DNA of 32,811 nucleotides from DASRAU01 sp036005805. Lineage in GTDB: Bacteria > Acidobacteriota > Polarisedimenticolia > Gp22-AA2. Below the pieces are notes generated by a model. That model saw only the letters and a list, made by a program, of their open reading frames with translations, was not told the DNA's origin and did not search any database. Of the stretch, positions 23,671 to 31,292 are shown piece after piece. The stretch lies in assembly GCA_036005805.1 (NCBI GenBank), contig DASYQE010000070.1:1-32811 (forward strand), read 5' to 3'. Position numbers and translations under genes: made by a program. The number at the start of each line of letters is the position of its first letter. Position 1 is the stretch's first letter.

Positions 23671-24156
23671 TCAGTGCGTGACGACGATGGCGCCGCCGAG
23701 GACGAGCCCTTCGATGCGCAGGACCTTCGCGGGGTTGGCCTGCGACCGCAGCGTGCGATTCAGGTACGTCCCGAGGAGCACCTGCTCGCCGCGCACCACG
23801 GTCCAGTCCTGGGGCACCCGGATCTCCAGCTTGCCGCCGACCACCAGCGCGTCGACGTGCGCGCCCTCGGCGAGCCCGGCGGAGGTCAGGTCGAGCTCGA
23901 GCCGGCCGGCGAGGGCGGCCGCGTCGGCCTGCTCGAAGGCCGCCGTGGTGTTGACCGCGCGGCGCTGCGAGAAGGCGGCCAGCGCTTCCATGCGCGCTCC
24001 CGACTCTTCCCTGGTCACCGCGTCGGGGCGGTCGAGCCCTTCGTGCCGCTGCCAGAACATCTGCGCTCCGAGACCGATGAGGAGGAACAGGGCGAAGGCC
24101 AACAGGGCGGCCCCGACGCCCGGGGTGATGCGATTCTGCTCCTGGGTGGCGACCAT
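23671..24156 (-). CDS. membrane-anchored LiaF-C/toast-rack-like protein
   Basis: The 161-residue product has a single N-terminal membrane helix (GVGAALLAFALFLLIGLGAQM, about 13-33) and then a domain of short beta strands: RLELDLTSAGLAEGAHVDAL, GGKLEIRVPQDWTVV, LLGTYLNR and VLRIEGLVLGGAIVVT. The end matches the C-terminal pattern of LiaF-type or toast-rack folds, with the characteristic LRIEG--LGG-I-V. AGGAGG precedes the ATG at 24156. It starts 9 nt after the LiaF-like gene and shares its ending pattern (compare VIRGVVLMGGVEIKN), suggesting related folds. It probably sits on the outer face of the inner membrane and takes part in envelope stress sensing. Confidence 0.75.
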   Translation of the reverse strand: MVATQEQNRITPGVGAALLAFALFLLIGLGAQMFWQRHEGLDRPDAVTREESGARMEALAAFSQRRAVNTTAAFEQADAAALAGRLELDLTSAGLAEGAHVDALVVGGKLEIRVPQDWTVVRGEQVLLGTYLNRTLRSQANPAKVLRIEGLVLGGAIVVTH

Positions 24157-24165
24157 GATCCCCTC

Positions 24166-24873
24166 CTAATTCTTGATCTCGACGCCGCCCATCAGGACGA
24201 CGCCGCGGATGACCAGGCGCGGGGCGCCGGCCGTCTCGGGATGCTGTTCCGTCTTATCTTCGTAGGCCCCGAGGATCGGGGTGCCCTGCACCGACACCGA
24301 CCAGGTGCGCGGGACGATGATTTCGATCCCGCCCCACATGGCGAAGGTGTCGATCACCGCGTCGCCGCTCTTGATGTTCGCGTTGCGCAGATCGATCTTC
24401 GAGCCGCCGAGGATGGCGGTGACGTCGCCGCCGCGGAAATCGGCGGCGTTGCTCTTGTGCTCCGAGCCGCCGAGCATGGCGAAGGTGGAGATCCGCGCCG
24501 ACCCCTCGGACGGAGCCGCCTCGCGCGCCCGCTGCCGCATGCCGCCCCAGACCAGGCGCAGGCCGACGAGGACGATGAGCACCGGCCAGAAGTGGATGAG
24601 CCGGTACGGCATGACCCCGAGGTTCTGCAGCAGGAACCACAGGCCGACGACGACCATCAAGAAGCCGGTCCAGCGGCCCGGGCAGCCCGCCGGCCGGAGC
24701 AGGCGCGCCGTCCCGAAGGCGATCAGGAACAGCGGCCAGAAGCGCCAGGCGCTCTCGACGTGGACCACGCCGAGGTTGTCGAGCAGGGCGATGAGCCCCA
24801 GCGTGACGACCACGAGCCCCAGGAAGAGCCGCGGGGCGTTCAGCGTGCTGCGTTCTTCATCCATCCCTTGCAT
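24166..24873 (-). CDS. LiaF-like membrane protein (LiaI/LiaF-TM plus C-terminal beta domain)
   Basis: The 235-residue protein starts with helices of the LiaI-LiaF-TM type: LFLGLVVVTLGLIALLDNLGV and ESAWRFWPLFLIAFGTARLL, then GRWTGFLMVVVGLWFLLQNLGV and FWPVLIVLVGLRLVWGG (about 15-110). The repeated hairpin with D/QNLGV and FWPL/V is typical. The C-terminal domain (125-235) has the repeated ISTFAMLGGSEHKS, VTAILGGSKIDLRNANI and IDTFAMWGGIEIIVPRTWSV pattern of the LiaF C-terminal/DUF2154 type. In Firmicutes LiaF restrains a stress kinase; by analogy this protein may restrain the LytS-type kinase here. GGAGGAG lies 5 nt before the ATG. It is the first gene of a five-gene operon. Confidence 0.85.
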   Translation of the reverse strand: MQGMDEERSTLNAPRLFLGLVVVTLGLIALLDNLGVVHVESAWRFWPLFLIAFGTARLLRPAGCPGRWTGFLMVVVGLWFLLQNLGVMPYRLIHFWPVLIVLVGLRLVWGGMRQRAREAAPSEGSARISTFAMLGGSEHKSNAADFRGGDVTAILGGSKIDLRNANIKSGDAVIDTFAMWGGIEIIVPRTWSVSVQGTPILGAYEDKTEQHPETAGAPRLVIRGVVLMGGVEIKN

Positions 24874-24884
24874 CTTCTCCTCCC

Positions 24885-24903
24885 GACGCGGTCCGGCCGC
24901 GTC
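24885..24903. repeat. inverted repeat just upstream of the LiaF-like gene
   Basis: GACGCGG (24885-24891) and CCGCGTC (24897-24903) are perfect 7-bp arms around TCCGG, directly before the ribosome site of the operon. It could be an operator or a leader hairpin. The gap 24874-25064 otherwise holds only the terminator at 25008-25046. Confidence 0.35.
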
Positions 24904-25007
24904 ATCGAGGCGGAGGTTACGAGGAAGGGAAGGGGGTGTCGCGCCTGATTCGGCCAGCGGAGGCGGAGCACCGGCGAGCGGAGACCTTCGGGCGCCGGCG
25001 GCCCCTC

Positions 25008-25046
25008 AAAAAACGAAAGGCGGGCCCCCGTCGCCGGAGACCCGCC
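25008..25046 (-). terminator. intrinsic terminator of the third OmpW-like gene
   Basis: On the minus strand an 11-bp stem (25046-25036 with 25029-25019, two G-U pairs) with loop GGCGAC is followed by TTTCGTTTTTT. It lies 18 nt after the stop at 25065 and separates the barrel genes from the LiaF-like operon. Confidence 0.8.
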
Positions 25047-25064
25047 CCGATGGAAGCGGAAAGG

Positions 25065-25676
25065 CTAACGGCTGCCGAAGCGGAACGCGACGCCCGCCCG
25101 GGCGATGATCGGGTCGAAGGCGGCGCTGTCGCTGCTGCCGTCTCCCTGGAGGTCGATCTTGATGTAGCGGACGCCGCCGGTGATGGCGAAGGTCTTGCCG
25201 AACCCGATGTCGAATCCGACCTGGGCGCCATAGCCCCACTGGCTGTCGATGTTGATGTTTCCGCCGGCGCCGTCGTCCAGATCGCCGAAGTTGTACCAGG
25301 AGGCGACCGGGGCGATCCAGAGATCGAAGATCGTGGTGGGCAGGATGTGGAAGTTGAGGGCGGCCGTGATCGCCTTCTGATCGAGTGAGCCGACATCGGT
25401 GTTGCCGAATTCGAAGTCATTGCTGCCGGCGAGGAAGCTCCCTTCGAGGCCGAACAGCTTGTTCATCCGCCACTCGAACCCGGCCTCGTAGCCGAAATCG
25501 TCGCTTCCCTGAACGGCGTCGGTCACCGAACCGACGGTGATGTCATCCTCGCCGTTCGGCGACACCCAGTCCGCCGTGACGAAGACACGGAAAGAGTGGT
25601 CCTGCGCCAGAGCCGGCGCCGACGCGAACACCGCGACCACGGCCAGAGCCAGGATGACACTGCGGGCCTTGAACAT
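25065..25676 (-). CDS. OmpW-like outer membrane beta-barrel protein (copy 3)
   Basis: The 203-residue product has a signal peptide (MFKARSVILALAVVAVFASAPALA, cleaved before Q25) and alternating aromatic strands typical of an eight-stranded barrel: FRVFVTADWVSPNGEDD, FGYEAGFEWRMNKLFGLEGSF, ITAALNFHILP, FDLWIAPVASWYNFGDLDD, WGYGAQVGFDIGFGKTFAITGG, IIARAGVAFRFGSR. It is very close to the gene at 26594 and less close to 25838. The final strand ends FRFGSR, so the aromatic of the usual C-terminal barrel signal is followed by three residues. OmpW proteins are small-molecule channels, but the substrate here is unknown. GGAGG lies 9 nt before the ATG. Its own terminator follows. Confidence 0.85.
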   Translation of the reverse strand: MFKARSVILALAVVAVFASAPALAQDHSFRVFVTADWVSPNGEDDITVGSVTDAVQGSDDFGYEAGFEWRMNKLFGLEGSFLAGSNDFEFGNTDVGSLDQKAITAALNFHILPTTIFDLWIAPVASWYNFGDLDDGAGGNINIDSQWGYGAQVGFDIGFGKTFAITGGVRYIKIDLQGDGSSDSAAFDPIIARAGVAFRFGSR

Positions 25677-25750
25677 TCGCCTCGTCCTCCTTGTGCCGGG
25701 ACCCCCGCCCCGGACGTGTGAAAGGGAGGGGAATCTATCACTCCGGAACG

Positions 25751-25783
25751 AAAAAAGGGCGGATCCCGACGGGACCCGCCCTT
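25751..25783 (-). terminator. intrinsic terminator of the second OmpW-like gene
   Basis: On the minus strand a 13-bp stem (25783-25771 with 25767-25755, one G-U pair) with loop GUC runs into TTTTTT. It lies 54 nt after the stop at 25838, between two barrel genes. Confidence 0.8.
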
Positions 25784-25837
25784 CGAACCGGAAGACTCAG
25801 GCGACCGCGGCGTGCCTCCGTGGCCGCAGAAGAGGCT

Positions 25838-26464
25838 CTAGGTGCCCCAGCGGAACGCGAGACCGACCCGCGCGATGATCGGATCGAAGTCGATGCCGCT
25901 GATGTCCTCGCCCTCGACCTCGACCTTGACGTAGCGGATGCCCGTGGTGATGGCGACCGTCTGCTTCGATCCGAGCCCGGCCTCCCAACCGACGCCCACT
26001 CCGTAGCCCCATTCGGTGTTGAGACTCACGTCCTCGCTGTCGATGGCGTCGTCGATGTCGAAATCGCCGAACGAGTACCACGAGACAAGCGGCGCGAACC
26101 ACAGGTCGAAGCGCTTGCTGTCCAGGACGTGGAAGTTGAGCGCCGCGGTGACCGCCTGCTGATCGAGCGTGCCCAGGCGGGTGTCGGCGTCCTGCAGGTC
26201 GAAGTCGTTGCTCCCGATCATGTAGCTTCCCTCGAGACCGACCAGGTGCGAGAAGCGGTACTCGTATCCCGCCTCGAACCCGAAGTCATCGGTTCCCTGC
26301 ACGGCGTCCTGCACGGTCTCGAAGTCGATGTCATTCGTGGCGAGCGGGGAGACCCAGTCGGCCGTGATGAACGCGCGGTGCTTGTGGTCCTGTGCCAGCG
26401 CGGGAGCCGTCGCGAGAAAAGCCATTGCTGCCAGGAACAGAAAGGCAGTGCGTGCTTTGGACAT
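25838..26464 (-). CDS. OmpW-like outer membrane beta-barrel protein (copy 2)
   Basis: The 208-residue product has a signal peptide (MSKARTAFLFLAAMAFLATAPALA) and the same barrel layout as its neighbours: HRAFITADWVSPLATNDIDF, VQDAVQGTDDFGFEAGYEYRF, VGLEGSYMIGSNDFDL, QAVTAALNFHVL, FDLWFAPLVSWYSFGDFD, WGYGVGVGWEAGLGSKQTVAIT, IIARVGLAFRWGT. It is the most divergent of the three, with extra acidic loop residues (DIDDAIDSEDVS) that could face outside. AGGAGG precedes the ATG at 26464. It is flanked by terminators on both sides, so it is probably transcribed alone, although no clear promoter is visible in the 26465-26593 gap. Confidence 0.85.
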   Translation of the reverse strand: MSKARTAFLFLAAMAFLATAPALAQDHKHRAFITADWVSPLATNDIDFETVQDAVQGTDDFGFEAGYEYRFSHLVGLEGSYMIGSNDFDLQDADTRLGTLDQQAVTAALNFHVLDSKRFDLWFAPLVSWYSFGDFDIDDAIDSEDVSLNTEWGYGVGVGWEAGLGSKQTVAITTGIRYVKVEVEGEDISGIDFDPIIARVGLAFRWGT

Positions 26465-26504
26465 GCGGTTCCTCCTTGAAGGAAGGTCGATGGCAAAGAG
26501 AGGG

Positions 26505-26537
26505 AAAATGGAAGGCGCCGGGGGAACCCCCGGCGCC
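26505..26537 (-). terminator. terminator of the first OmpW-like gene
   Basis: A perfect 11-bp inverted repeat (GGCGCCGGGGG at 26514-26524, CCCCCGGCGCC at 26527-26537) is followed on the minus strand by TTCCATTTTCCC. It lies 56 nt after the stop at 26594. The T-run is broken, so termination may be partial. Confidence 0.65.
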
Positions 26538-26593
26538 GCTGCGGCGATGCGGAGACCGACGCCGAGGGCGAGCCCCTCCGCGGCGGGCGGATC

Positions 26594-27187
26594 TCAATGG
26601 CGCGTGCCGAACCGGAAGGCCACTCCGACGCGCGCGATCACCGGGTTGAAGGCGACGTCGCCGATGTCGATCTTGACGTAGCGGACGCCGCCGGTGATGG
26701 CGAAGGTCTTGTTGAAGCCGATGTCGAAGCCGAGCTGGGCGCCGTACCCCCACTCGTCGTTGAGGTTGTCCCCGTCGGGGATCTGGTCGAGGTCGCCGAA
26801 GCTGTACCACGACGCGACCGGCGCGAGCCAGAGATCGAAGTGCTTGGCCGGGATGATGTGGAAGTTGATGGCGGCCGTGATGGCCCGCTGATCGAGATCG
26901 CCGAGCGTGGTGTCCCCGAAGTCGAATTCGTTGCTGCCGACGAGGAAGCTCCCCTCGAGCCCGACGATCTTGCCGAGCCGCTGCTCGTACCCGATCTCGT
27001 AGCCGTAATCGCTGCTGCCCTTCACCGCGTCCGTCACCGTGTTGATGGTGATGTTGTCGTCGCCGTTCGGCGCGACGTAGTCGATGGTCAGGAAGATCTT
27101 GGAGGTATTGTCCTGCGCCAGGACCGGAGCCGACGCGAAGATCGCCACCGCGGCCACGGCCAGAATGATCGTGCGTGCTCTGAGCAT
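26594..27187 (-). CDS. OmpW-like outer membrane beta-barrel protein (copy 1)
   Basis: The ATG at 27187-27185 has GGAG 7 nt upstream and opens a signal peptide (MLRARTIILAVAAVAIFASAPVLA); longer starts would cross the helicase promoter. The 197-residue product shares with copy 3 the blocks DYVAPNGDDN, VTDAVKGSSDYGYEIGYEQRL, VGLEGSFLVGSNEFDFGDT, DLDQRAITAAINFHIIP, FDLWLAPVASWYSFGDLD, EWGYGAQLGFDIGFNKTFAITGGVRYVKIDIG and PVIARVGVAFRFGTRH. It is a small outer-membrane barrel, OmpW-like, with an unknown ligand. A palindrome (27202-27215) lies between its ribosome site and the upstream region. Confidence 0.85.
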   Translation of the reverse strand: MLRARTIILAVAAVAIFASAPVLAQDNTSKIFLTIDYVAPNGDDNITINTVTDAVKGSSDYGYEIGYEQRLGKIVGLEGSFLVGSNEFDFGDTTLGDLDQRAITAAINFHIIPAKHFDLWLAPVASWYSFGDLDQIPDGDNLNDEWGYGAQLGFDIGFNKTFAITGGVRYVKIDIGDVAFNPVIARVGVAFRFGTRH

Positions 27188-27201
27188 CCGATTCTCCTTA
27201 T

Positions 27202-27215
27202 GGGTGCCTGCACCC
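27202..27215. repeat. palindrome in the leader of the first OmpW-like gene
   Basis: GGGTGC-CT-GCACCC is a perfect 6-bp-arm inverted repeat just upstream of the minus-strand ribosome site. The two-base centre favours a protein-binding site over an RNA hairpin. The rest of the 27188-27374 gap holds the helicase promoter; a clear minus-strand promoter is not visible. Confidence 0.4.
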
Positions 27216-27334
27216 CACAACCCGGTATTCATCGTGAGCGCTGGACGATACGCCGGCAGAATGGCCCCGGAAATACGCAGAAACCCCGAGAGGCTGTCGG
27301 ATGGTCGGGAAGGGCCTGACGGAACCCGCATTCG

Positions 27335-27364
27335 TTGACCAGCGCTTCCCCGGGGGCATAGAAT
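27335..27364 (+). promoter_or_regulatory. promoter of the DEAD-box helicase gene
   Basis: TTGACC (27335-27340, 5 of 6), an 18-nt spacer and TAGAAT (27359-27364, 5 of 6). Start of transcription would fall near 27371, about 4 nt before the ATG at 27375; there is no Shine-Dalgarno. It is the best-supported case of a nearly leaderless mRNA in the window. Confidence 0.65.
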
Positions 27365-27374
27365 CCGCCTCTCG

Positions 27375-29348
27375 ATGGACCAGGAACCTCCCGCCCCTCC
27401 CCAGGGTCCACCACCGCCGCCCCGCAAAGGGGGCCGGCTGCGGCAGATCAAAGTGGTCCAGATCCGCCCGCGCGGCACACCGAAGGACCCGCCGCCCGCC
27501 ATGCCGGAGCGGCCCGCGGGCGCGGAGGCGAAGGCCCTGTCCGCGTTCCCGGACCAGCCGGTGCCGTTCGCGTCGCTGGATCTCCCGGAAACGCTGCTGC
27601 GCGCGCTCGAAGGGATGGGGTACACGCAGGCGACCCAGGTGCAGGCGGCCTCCATCCCGAAGGCGCGCGGCGGCCGTGACCTGGTCGTGCAGTCGCGCAC
27701 CGGCACCGGCAAGACGGCCGCCTTCGGCATCCCGATCGTCGAGAAGACCGATGCCTCCCGCCCCGCCGTGCAGGCGCTCATCCTGACGCCGGCGCGCGAG
27801 CTGTGTCTTCAGGTGACCGGAGAGATGGAGCGTCTCGGGGAGCACGCCGGCGTGCACGCCCTGGCGATCTACGGCGGCGACTCGATGACCCGCCAGCTCG
27901 ACGGGCTGAAGCGCGGCGCGCAGGTCGTCGTCGGCACCCCCGGGAGGCTGCTCGATCACCTGCGCCAGGGGACGCTGAAGCTCGACGCCGTGCACACGCT
28001 GGTCCTCGACGAGGCGGACCAGATGCTCGACATGGGGTTCGAGAAGGAGGTCAAGCAGATCCTCGACCGCGTGCCGAAGACGCGGCAGACGCTGCTCTTC
28101 TCGGCGACCATTCCCACCGAGATCGAGGCGATCGCGTCGCGCTACCTCAAGGACCCCGAGCGGCTGATGCTGTCGCAGGACTTCGTCTACGTCTCCGACG
28201 TCCTGCACCTCTTCTACATCGTCACCCGCATGGGAAAATCCGACGCCCTGCACAAGCTCATCGAGTGGGAGAACCCGACCTCGTCGATGATCTTCTGCAA
28301 CACCAAGGCGGAGGTGCGGCTGGTGTTCGGGTCCCTGGCGCGCTACGGGCTGCCGGCGGCGATGATCTCGTCCGACCTGCCGCAGAAGAAGCGCGAGCAG
28401 GTGATGCGCCGCTTCAAGAACAAGGAACTGAAGCACCTGGTGGCGACCGACGTGGCGGCGCGCGGCATCGACATCGAGGACCTGTCGCACGTCTTCATCT
28501 ATTCGGCGCCCGAGTCGTCAGACCAGTACATCCATCGGGCCGGCCGGACCGGGCGGATCGGCAAGACCGGCAAGGCGATCTCGCTCGTCTCCGGGTTCGA
28601 TCTCATGAACTTCAACCGCCTGGTGCGGGCGAACAATCTCAAGGCGTACGAATGCGACCTGCCCTCCGACGAGGAGGTCAGGCAGCGGGAGGTGAGGCGG
28701 ATCGTGGACACCCTCAAGGATCAGGCCGGGAAGCTGACGGCCGAGGAGCGCGCCGAGTTCGACGTGATGGCGCAGGGGATCCTCGACCAGGAGGATCGCG
28801 TGGCCATCGTCGCCTACCTCCTCAAGGCCCACTTCGAGGAGGAGGCGGCGCGCGGCGTCCTCGACGAGGCGGGACTGCCGGACGACGACGCGGCCGCCGG
28901 GGACGCGCCGGGCGAGGCGCACGAAGGGGGCGGCTCGGGGCACGGCGGCGGCGGAGGCGGCCGCCGCGAGCCTGGCGGCCACGGCGGCGAGCGCCGCCGG
29001 CACGGCGGAGGGCAGGCCCGCCGCGGGGGCGGTCACCGCCACGGCGAAGATCGCGGCCGGCATGGCGGCGGTCATTCCGGCGGCGTCCAGTCGGGAGGCG
29101 GTCACTCGAGCGGCGGCCAGGGCGAAGGCGGTTCGAGCCAGGCGGCATCCGGTGGCTCATCCGGCGCAGGCTCCGCCCAGGGAGCGCAGGGAGAAGGCGG
29201 CCGGAGGCGCCGGCGACGGCGCCGCGGCGGCGGCAGAGGACGGGGCGGATCCGGTGGCGGCGAGGGCGGTGGGCAGGGCGGTGGTTCCCAGGGCGGCGGG
29301 GATCGCGGCGAGCCGCGACCTCGCGGCCTCGGAGATCACTACACCTAG
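27375..29348 (+). CDS. DEAD-box RNA helicase with Gly/Arg/His-rich tail
   Basis: The 657-residue helicase has a proline-rich and basic N-terminus (1-62), then the RecA-like core with F65-containing Q-motif region (ATQVQAASIP), Walker A GTGKT (110-114), PARELCLQ, TPGRLLDHL, DEAD (212-215), SAT (243-245), a second domain with MIFCNTKAEV, VATDVAARGIDI and HRAGRTGRIG (387-396). It unwinds RNA duplexes in an ATP-dependent way, probably in ribosome assembly or mRNA turnover. From about 517 the tail is low-complexity Gly/Arg/His/Ser with RGG-like units and a run of eight Arg (610-617), an RNA-binding, phase-separation-prone type of sequence. The start ATG lies 10 nt after a -10 box. A hairpin separates it from the next gene by 18 nt. 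Confidence 0.92.
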   Translation: MDQEPPAPPQGPPPPPRKGGRLRQIKVVQIRPRGTPKDPPPAMPERPAGAEAKALSAFPDQPVPFASLDLPETLLRALEGMGYTQATQVQAASIPKARGGRDLVVQSRTGTGKTAAFGIPIVEKTDASRPAVQALILTPARELCLQVTGEMERLGEHAGVHALAIYGGDSMTRQLDGLKRGAQVVVGTPGRLLDHLRQGTLKLDAVHTLVLDEADQMLDMGFEKEVKQILDRVPKTRQTLLFSATIPTEIEAIASRYLKDPERLMLSQDFVYVSDVLHLFYIVTRMGKSDALHKLIEWENPTSSMIFCNTKAEVRLVFGSLARYGLPAAMISSDLPQKKREQVMRRFKNKELKHLVATDVAARGIDIEDLSHVFIYSAPESSDQYIHRAGRTGRIGKTGKAISLVSGFDLMNFNRLVRANNLKAYECDLPSDEEVRQREVRRIVDTLKDQAGKLTAEERAEFDVMAQGILDQEDRVAIVAYLLKAHFEEEAARGVLDEAGLPDDDAAAGDAPGEAHEGGGSGHGGGGGGRREPGGHGGERRRHGGGQARRGGGHRHGEDRGRHGGGHSGGVQSGGGHSSGGQGEGGSSQAASGGSSGAGSAQGAQGEGGRRRRRRRRGGGRGRGGSGGGEGGGQGGGSQGGGDRGEPRPRGLGDHYT

Positions 29349-29365
29349 AGCCGGAGCCCGGCTCT
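29347..29365 (+). other. hairpin between helicase and amidohydrolase genes
   Basis: AGAGCCGG (29347-29354), AGC, CCGGCTCT (29358-29365) is a perfect 8-bp stem filling the whole gap between the helicase stop and the next ATG at 29367. The only ribosome-site-like GGAG (29353-29356) lies inside it. It has no T-run, so it is more likely to modulate translation or mRNA stability than to terminate. Confidence 0.5.
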
Positions 29366-29366
29366 G

Positions 29367-31292
29367 ATGAAGCCAGCCGTGCGAGCGTCGGGTCCCCTGG
29401 ATCCACCCGTTCCTCCGGGCGCGCCCGCGCCGCGTCCTCCTGAAGATCCCGGGCCGGGACCGGAACCGCTGACTCCTCCGGAGGTGCCGCCGGTGCCAAC
29501 GACTCCGCTCGATCCCCGCGTCCCCCCGATGCAGCCTCCCCAGGCGCCGCCGGACGCTCCGGCTCCCGGCATTCCCCCGCGAGTCGGCGCCGCGCTGGTC
29601 CTCGCCCTGGCGCTGGCGGCGCCGGCCGGCTGCGCGCAGCGAGGTCACGATGGACCGGCGGCCGATCTCATCCTGCATGGCGGCGTCGTCTGGACCGGCG
29701 ATGCCGGGCAGCCGCTCGCGGAGGCGCTGGCGATCCTCGGAGACCGCCTCGTCGCCGTCGGCGGCAGCCGCGACGTGGACGCCTGGCGCGGACCGAAGAC
29801 GCGCGTCGTCGAGGCGGCGGGCCGGCTCATCCTCCCCGGCTTCAACGATGCGCACGTGCACTTCCTGTCGGGCGGGATGGACCTCGAGAACATCAACCTG
29901 AAGGACGCGCCGAGCCGCGAGGAGTTCGCCCGGCGCATCACCGAGAAGGCGGCCTCGGTGCCGGCCGGCGAGTGGGTCACCGGCGGCAACTGGGACGACC
30001 AGGCCTGGACCCCGGCGGTGATGCCCGACGCCGCGCTCGTGGACGACGCGCTGCGCGCCGCCGGGAAAGCGGACGTGCCGGTGTTCGTCTACCGCTACGA
30101 CGGGCACATGGGCCTCGCGAACGCCGCGGCGATGCGCCTGGCGAAGATCGACGCGACGACGAAGGACGTCCCCGGCGGCGAGATCGGCCGCGACGCGCAC
30201 GGGCAGCCGAACGGACTGTTCCGCGACGCGGCGATGAACCTGGTCGGGAAGGCGATGCCGCCGCTGACGCACGAGCGCCGCCTGCGCGCCATCCGCAAGG
30301 CGCTCGAGCACGCGGCCTCGCTCGGCGTCACGAGCGTGCAGGACATGAACCCCGAGCGCGAGGACATCGCGGTCTACGACGACCTGCTGAAGCGCGGCGA
30401 GCTGACGACCCGCATCTACGCCGCGCCTTATCTCATGCGCTGGAAGGACTACGCCTCGATCGGCGTCGGGCGCGCCTTCGGGTCGCCCTGGTTGCGCATC
30501 GGCGCGCTCAAGGGCTACGCCGACGGCTCTCTCGGATCTTCGACGGCCTTCTTCTACGACGCGTTCAGCGACCAGCCGGGGAACCACGGGCTGCTGTCGG
30601 ACGAGGAGACCCCTCCCGCCGCGATGCTGGAGCGGATGATGGGGGCCGACGCCGCCGGACTGCAGCTGTGCATCCACGCCATCGGAGACCAGGGCATCTC
30701 GCTCATCCTCGACCAGTTCGCGGCGGTCGTGGCGGCGCACGGCCCGGCCGACCGGCGCTTCCGCATCGAGCACGCGCAGCACATGGCGGAGAAGGACTTC
30801 GCCCGCTTCGCCTCGATCGGCGTCATCGCCTCGATGCAGCCGTACCACGCCATCGACGACGGGCGCTGGGCTGAGAAGCGCATTGGCCCCGACCGGATCA
30901 AGCGGACCTATGCCTTCCGGACCTTCCTCGATCGCGGCGTGCGCCTGGCGTTCGGCACCGACTGGGATGTCGCACCGTTGAATCCCCTCCTCGGGCTCGA
31001 GGCGGCGGTGACCCGCGCCACGCTCGACGGGAAAAACCCGTCCGGCTGGGTGCCGGAGCAGAAGATCACCCTGCCGGAGGCGGTGACCGCCTACACGCAG
31101 GGCTCCGCCTGGGCCGAGTTCCAGGAAAAGGAGAAGGGGCGGCTCGTCCCCGGAATGCTCGCCGACGTGATCGTCCTGAGCCAGGACATCTTCAAGGCCG
31201 AGCCGCAGCGCATCCACGAGGCGCGCGTCGTGACCACCATTGCCGGCGGCCGCGTCGTGTATGAGGCCGCGGCGTCACCGCCGTCCCGCTGA
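29367..31292 (+). CDS. YtcJ-like metal-dependent amidohydrolase, probable lipoprotein
   Basis: The enzyme part (about 97-641) is an amidohydrolase-3 family protein: DLILHGGVVWTGD and LILPGFNDAHVHFLSGG with metal ligands H163/H165, WVTGGNWDDQAW, DGSLGSSTAFFYDAFSD, CIHAIGDQ, FRIEHAQHM, FGTDWDVAPLNP, and a final beta sandwich (PGMLADVIVLSQD, ARVVTTIAGGRVVYE). It hydrolyses an unknown amide or related bond. Before it is a hydrophobic segment (VGAALVLALALAAPAGC) with lipobox-like Cys89, so the enzyme is probably anchored in the envelope. Unusually, 72 proline-rich residues precede that segment when the ATG at 29367 is used, and no in-frame ATG, GTG or TTG lies just before it; ATG at 29529 leaves 18 extra residues. 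The true start is uncertain. It follows the helicase by 18 nt. Confidence 0.85.
   Translation: MKPAVRASGPLDPPVPPGAPAPRPPEDPGPGPEPLTPPEVPPVPTTPLDPRVPPMQPPQAPPDAPAPGIPPRVGAALVLALALAAPAGCAQRGHDGPAADLILHGGVVWTGDAGQPLAEALAILGDRLVAVGGSRDVDAWRGPKTRVVEAAGRLILPGFNDAHVHFLSGGMDLENINLKDAPSREEFARRITEKAASVPAGEWVTGGNWDDQAWTPAVMPDAALVDDALRAAGKADVPVFVYRYDGHMGLANAAAMRLAKIDATTKDVPGGEIGRDAHGQPNGLFRDAAMNLVGKAMPPLTHERRLRAIRKALEHAASLGVTSVQDMNPEREDIAVYDDLLKRGELTTRIYAAPYLMRWKDYASIGVGRAFGSPWLRIGALKGYADGSLGSSTAFFYDAFSDQPGNHGLLSDEETPPAAMLERMMGADAAGLQLCIHAIGDQGISLILDQFAAVVAAHGPADRRFRIEHAQHMAEKDFARFASIGVIASMQPYHAIDDGRWAEKRIGPDRIKRTYAFRTFLDRGVRLAFGTDWDVAPLNPLLGLEAAVTRATLDGKNPSGWVPEQKITLPEAVTAYTQGSAWAEFQEKEKGRLVPGMLADVIVLSQDIFKAEPQRIHEARVVTTIAGGRVVYEAAASPPSR

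Noticed and set aside
29345..29572. Gly/Ser-rich minus-strand frame opposite the proline-rich extension
   Set aside because: It is the reverse image of proline codons (CCN to NGG), with no ribosome site.
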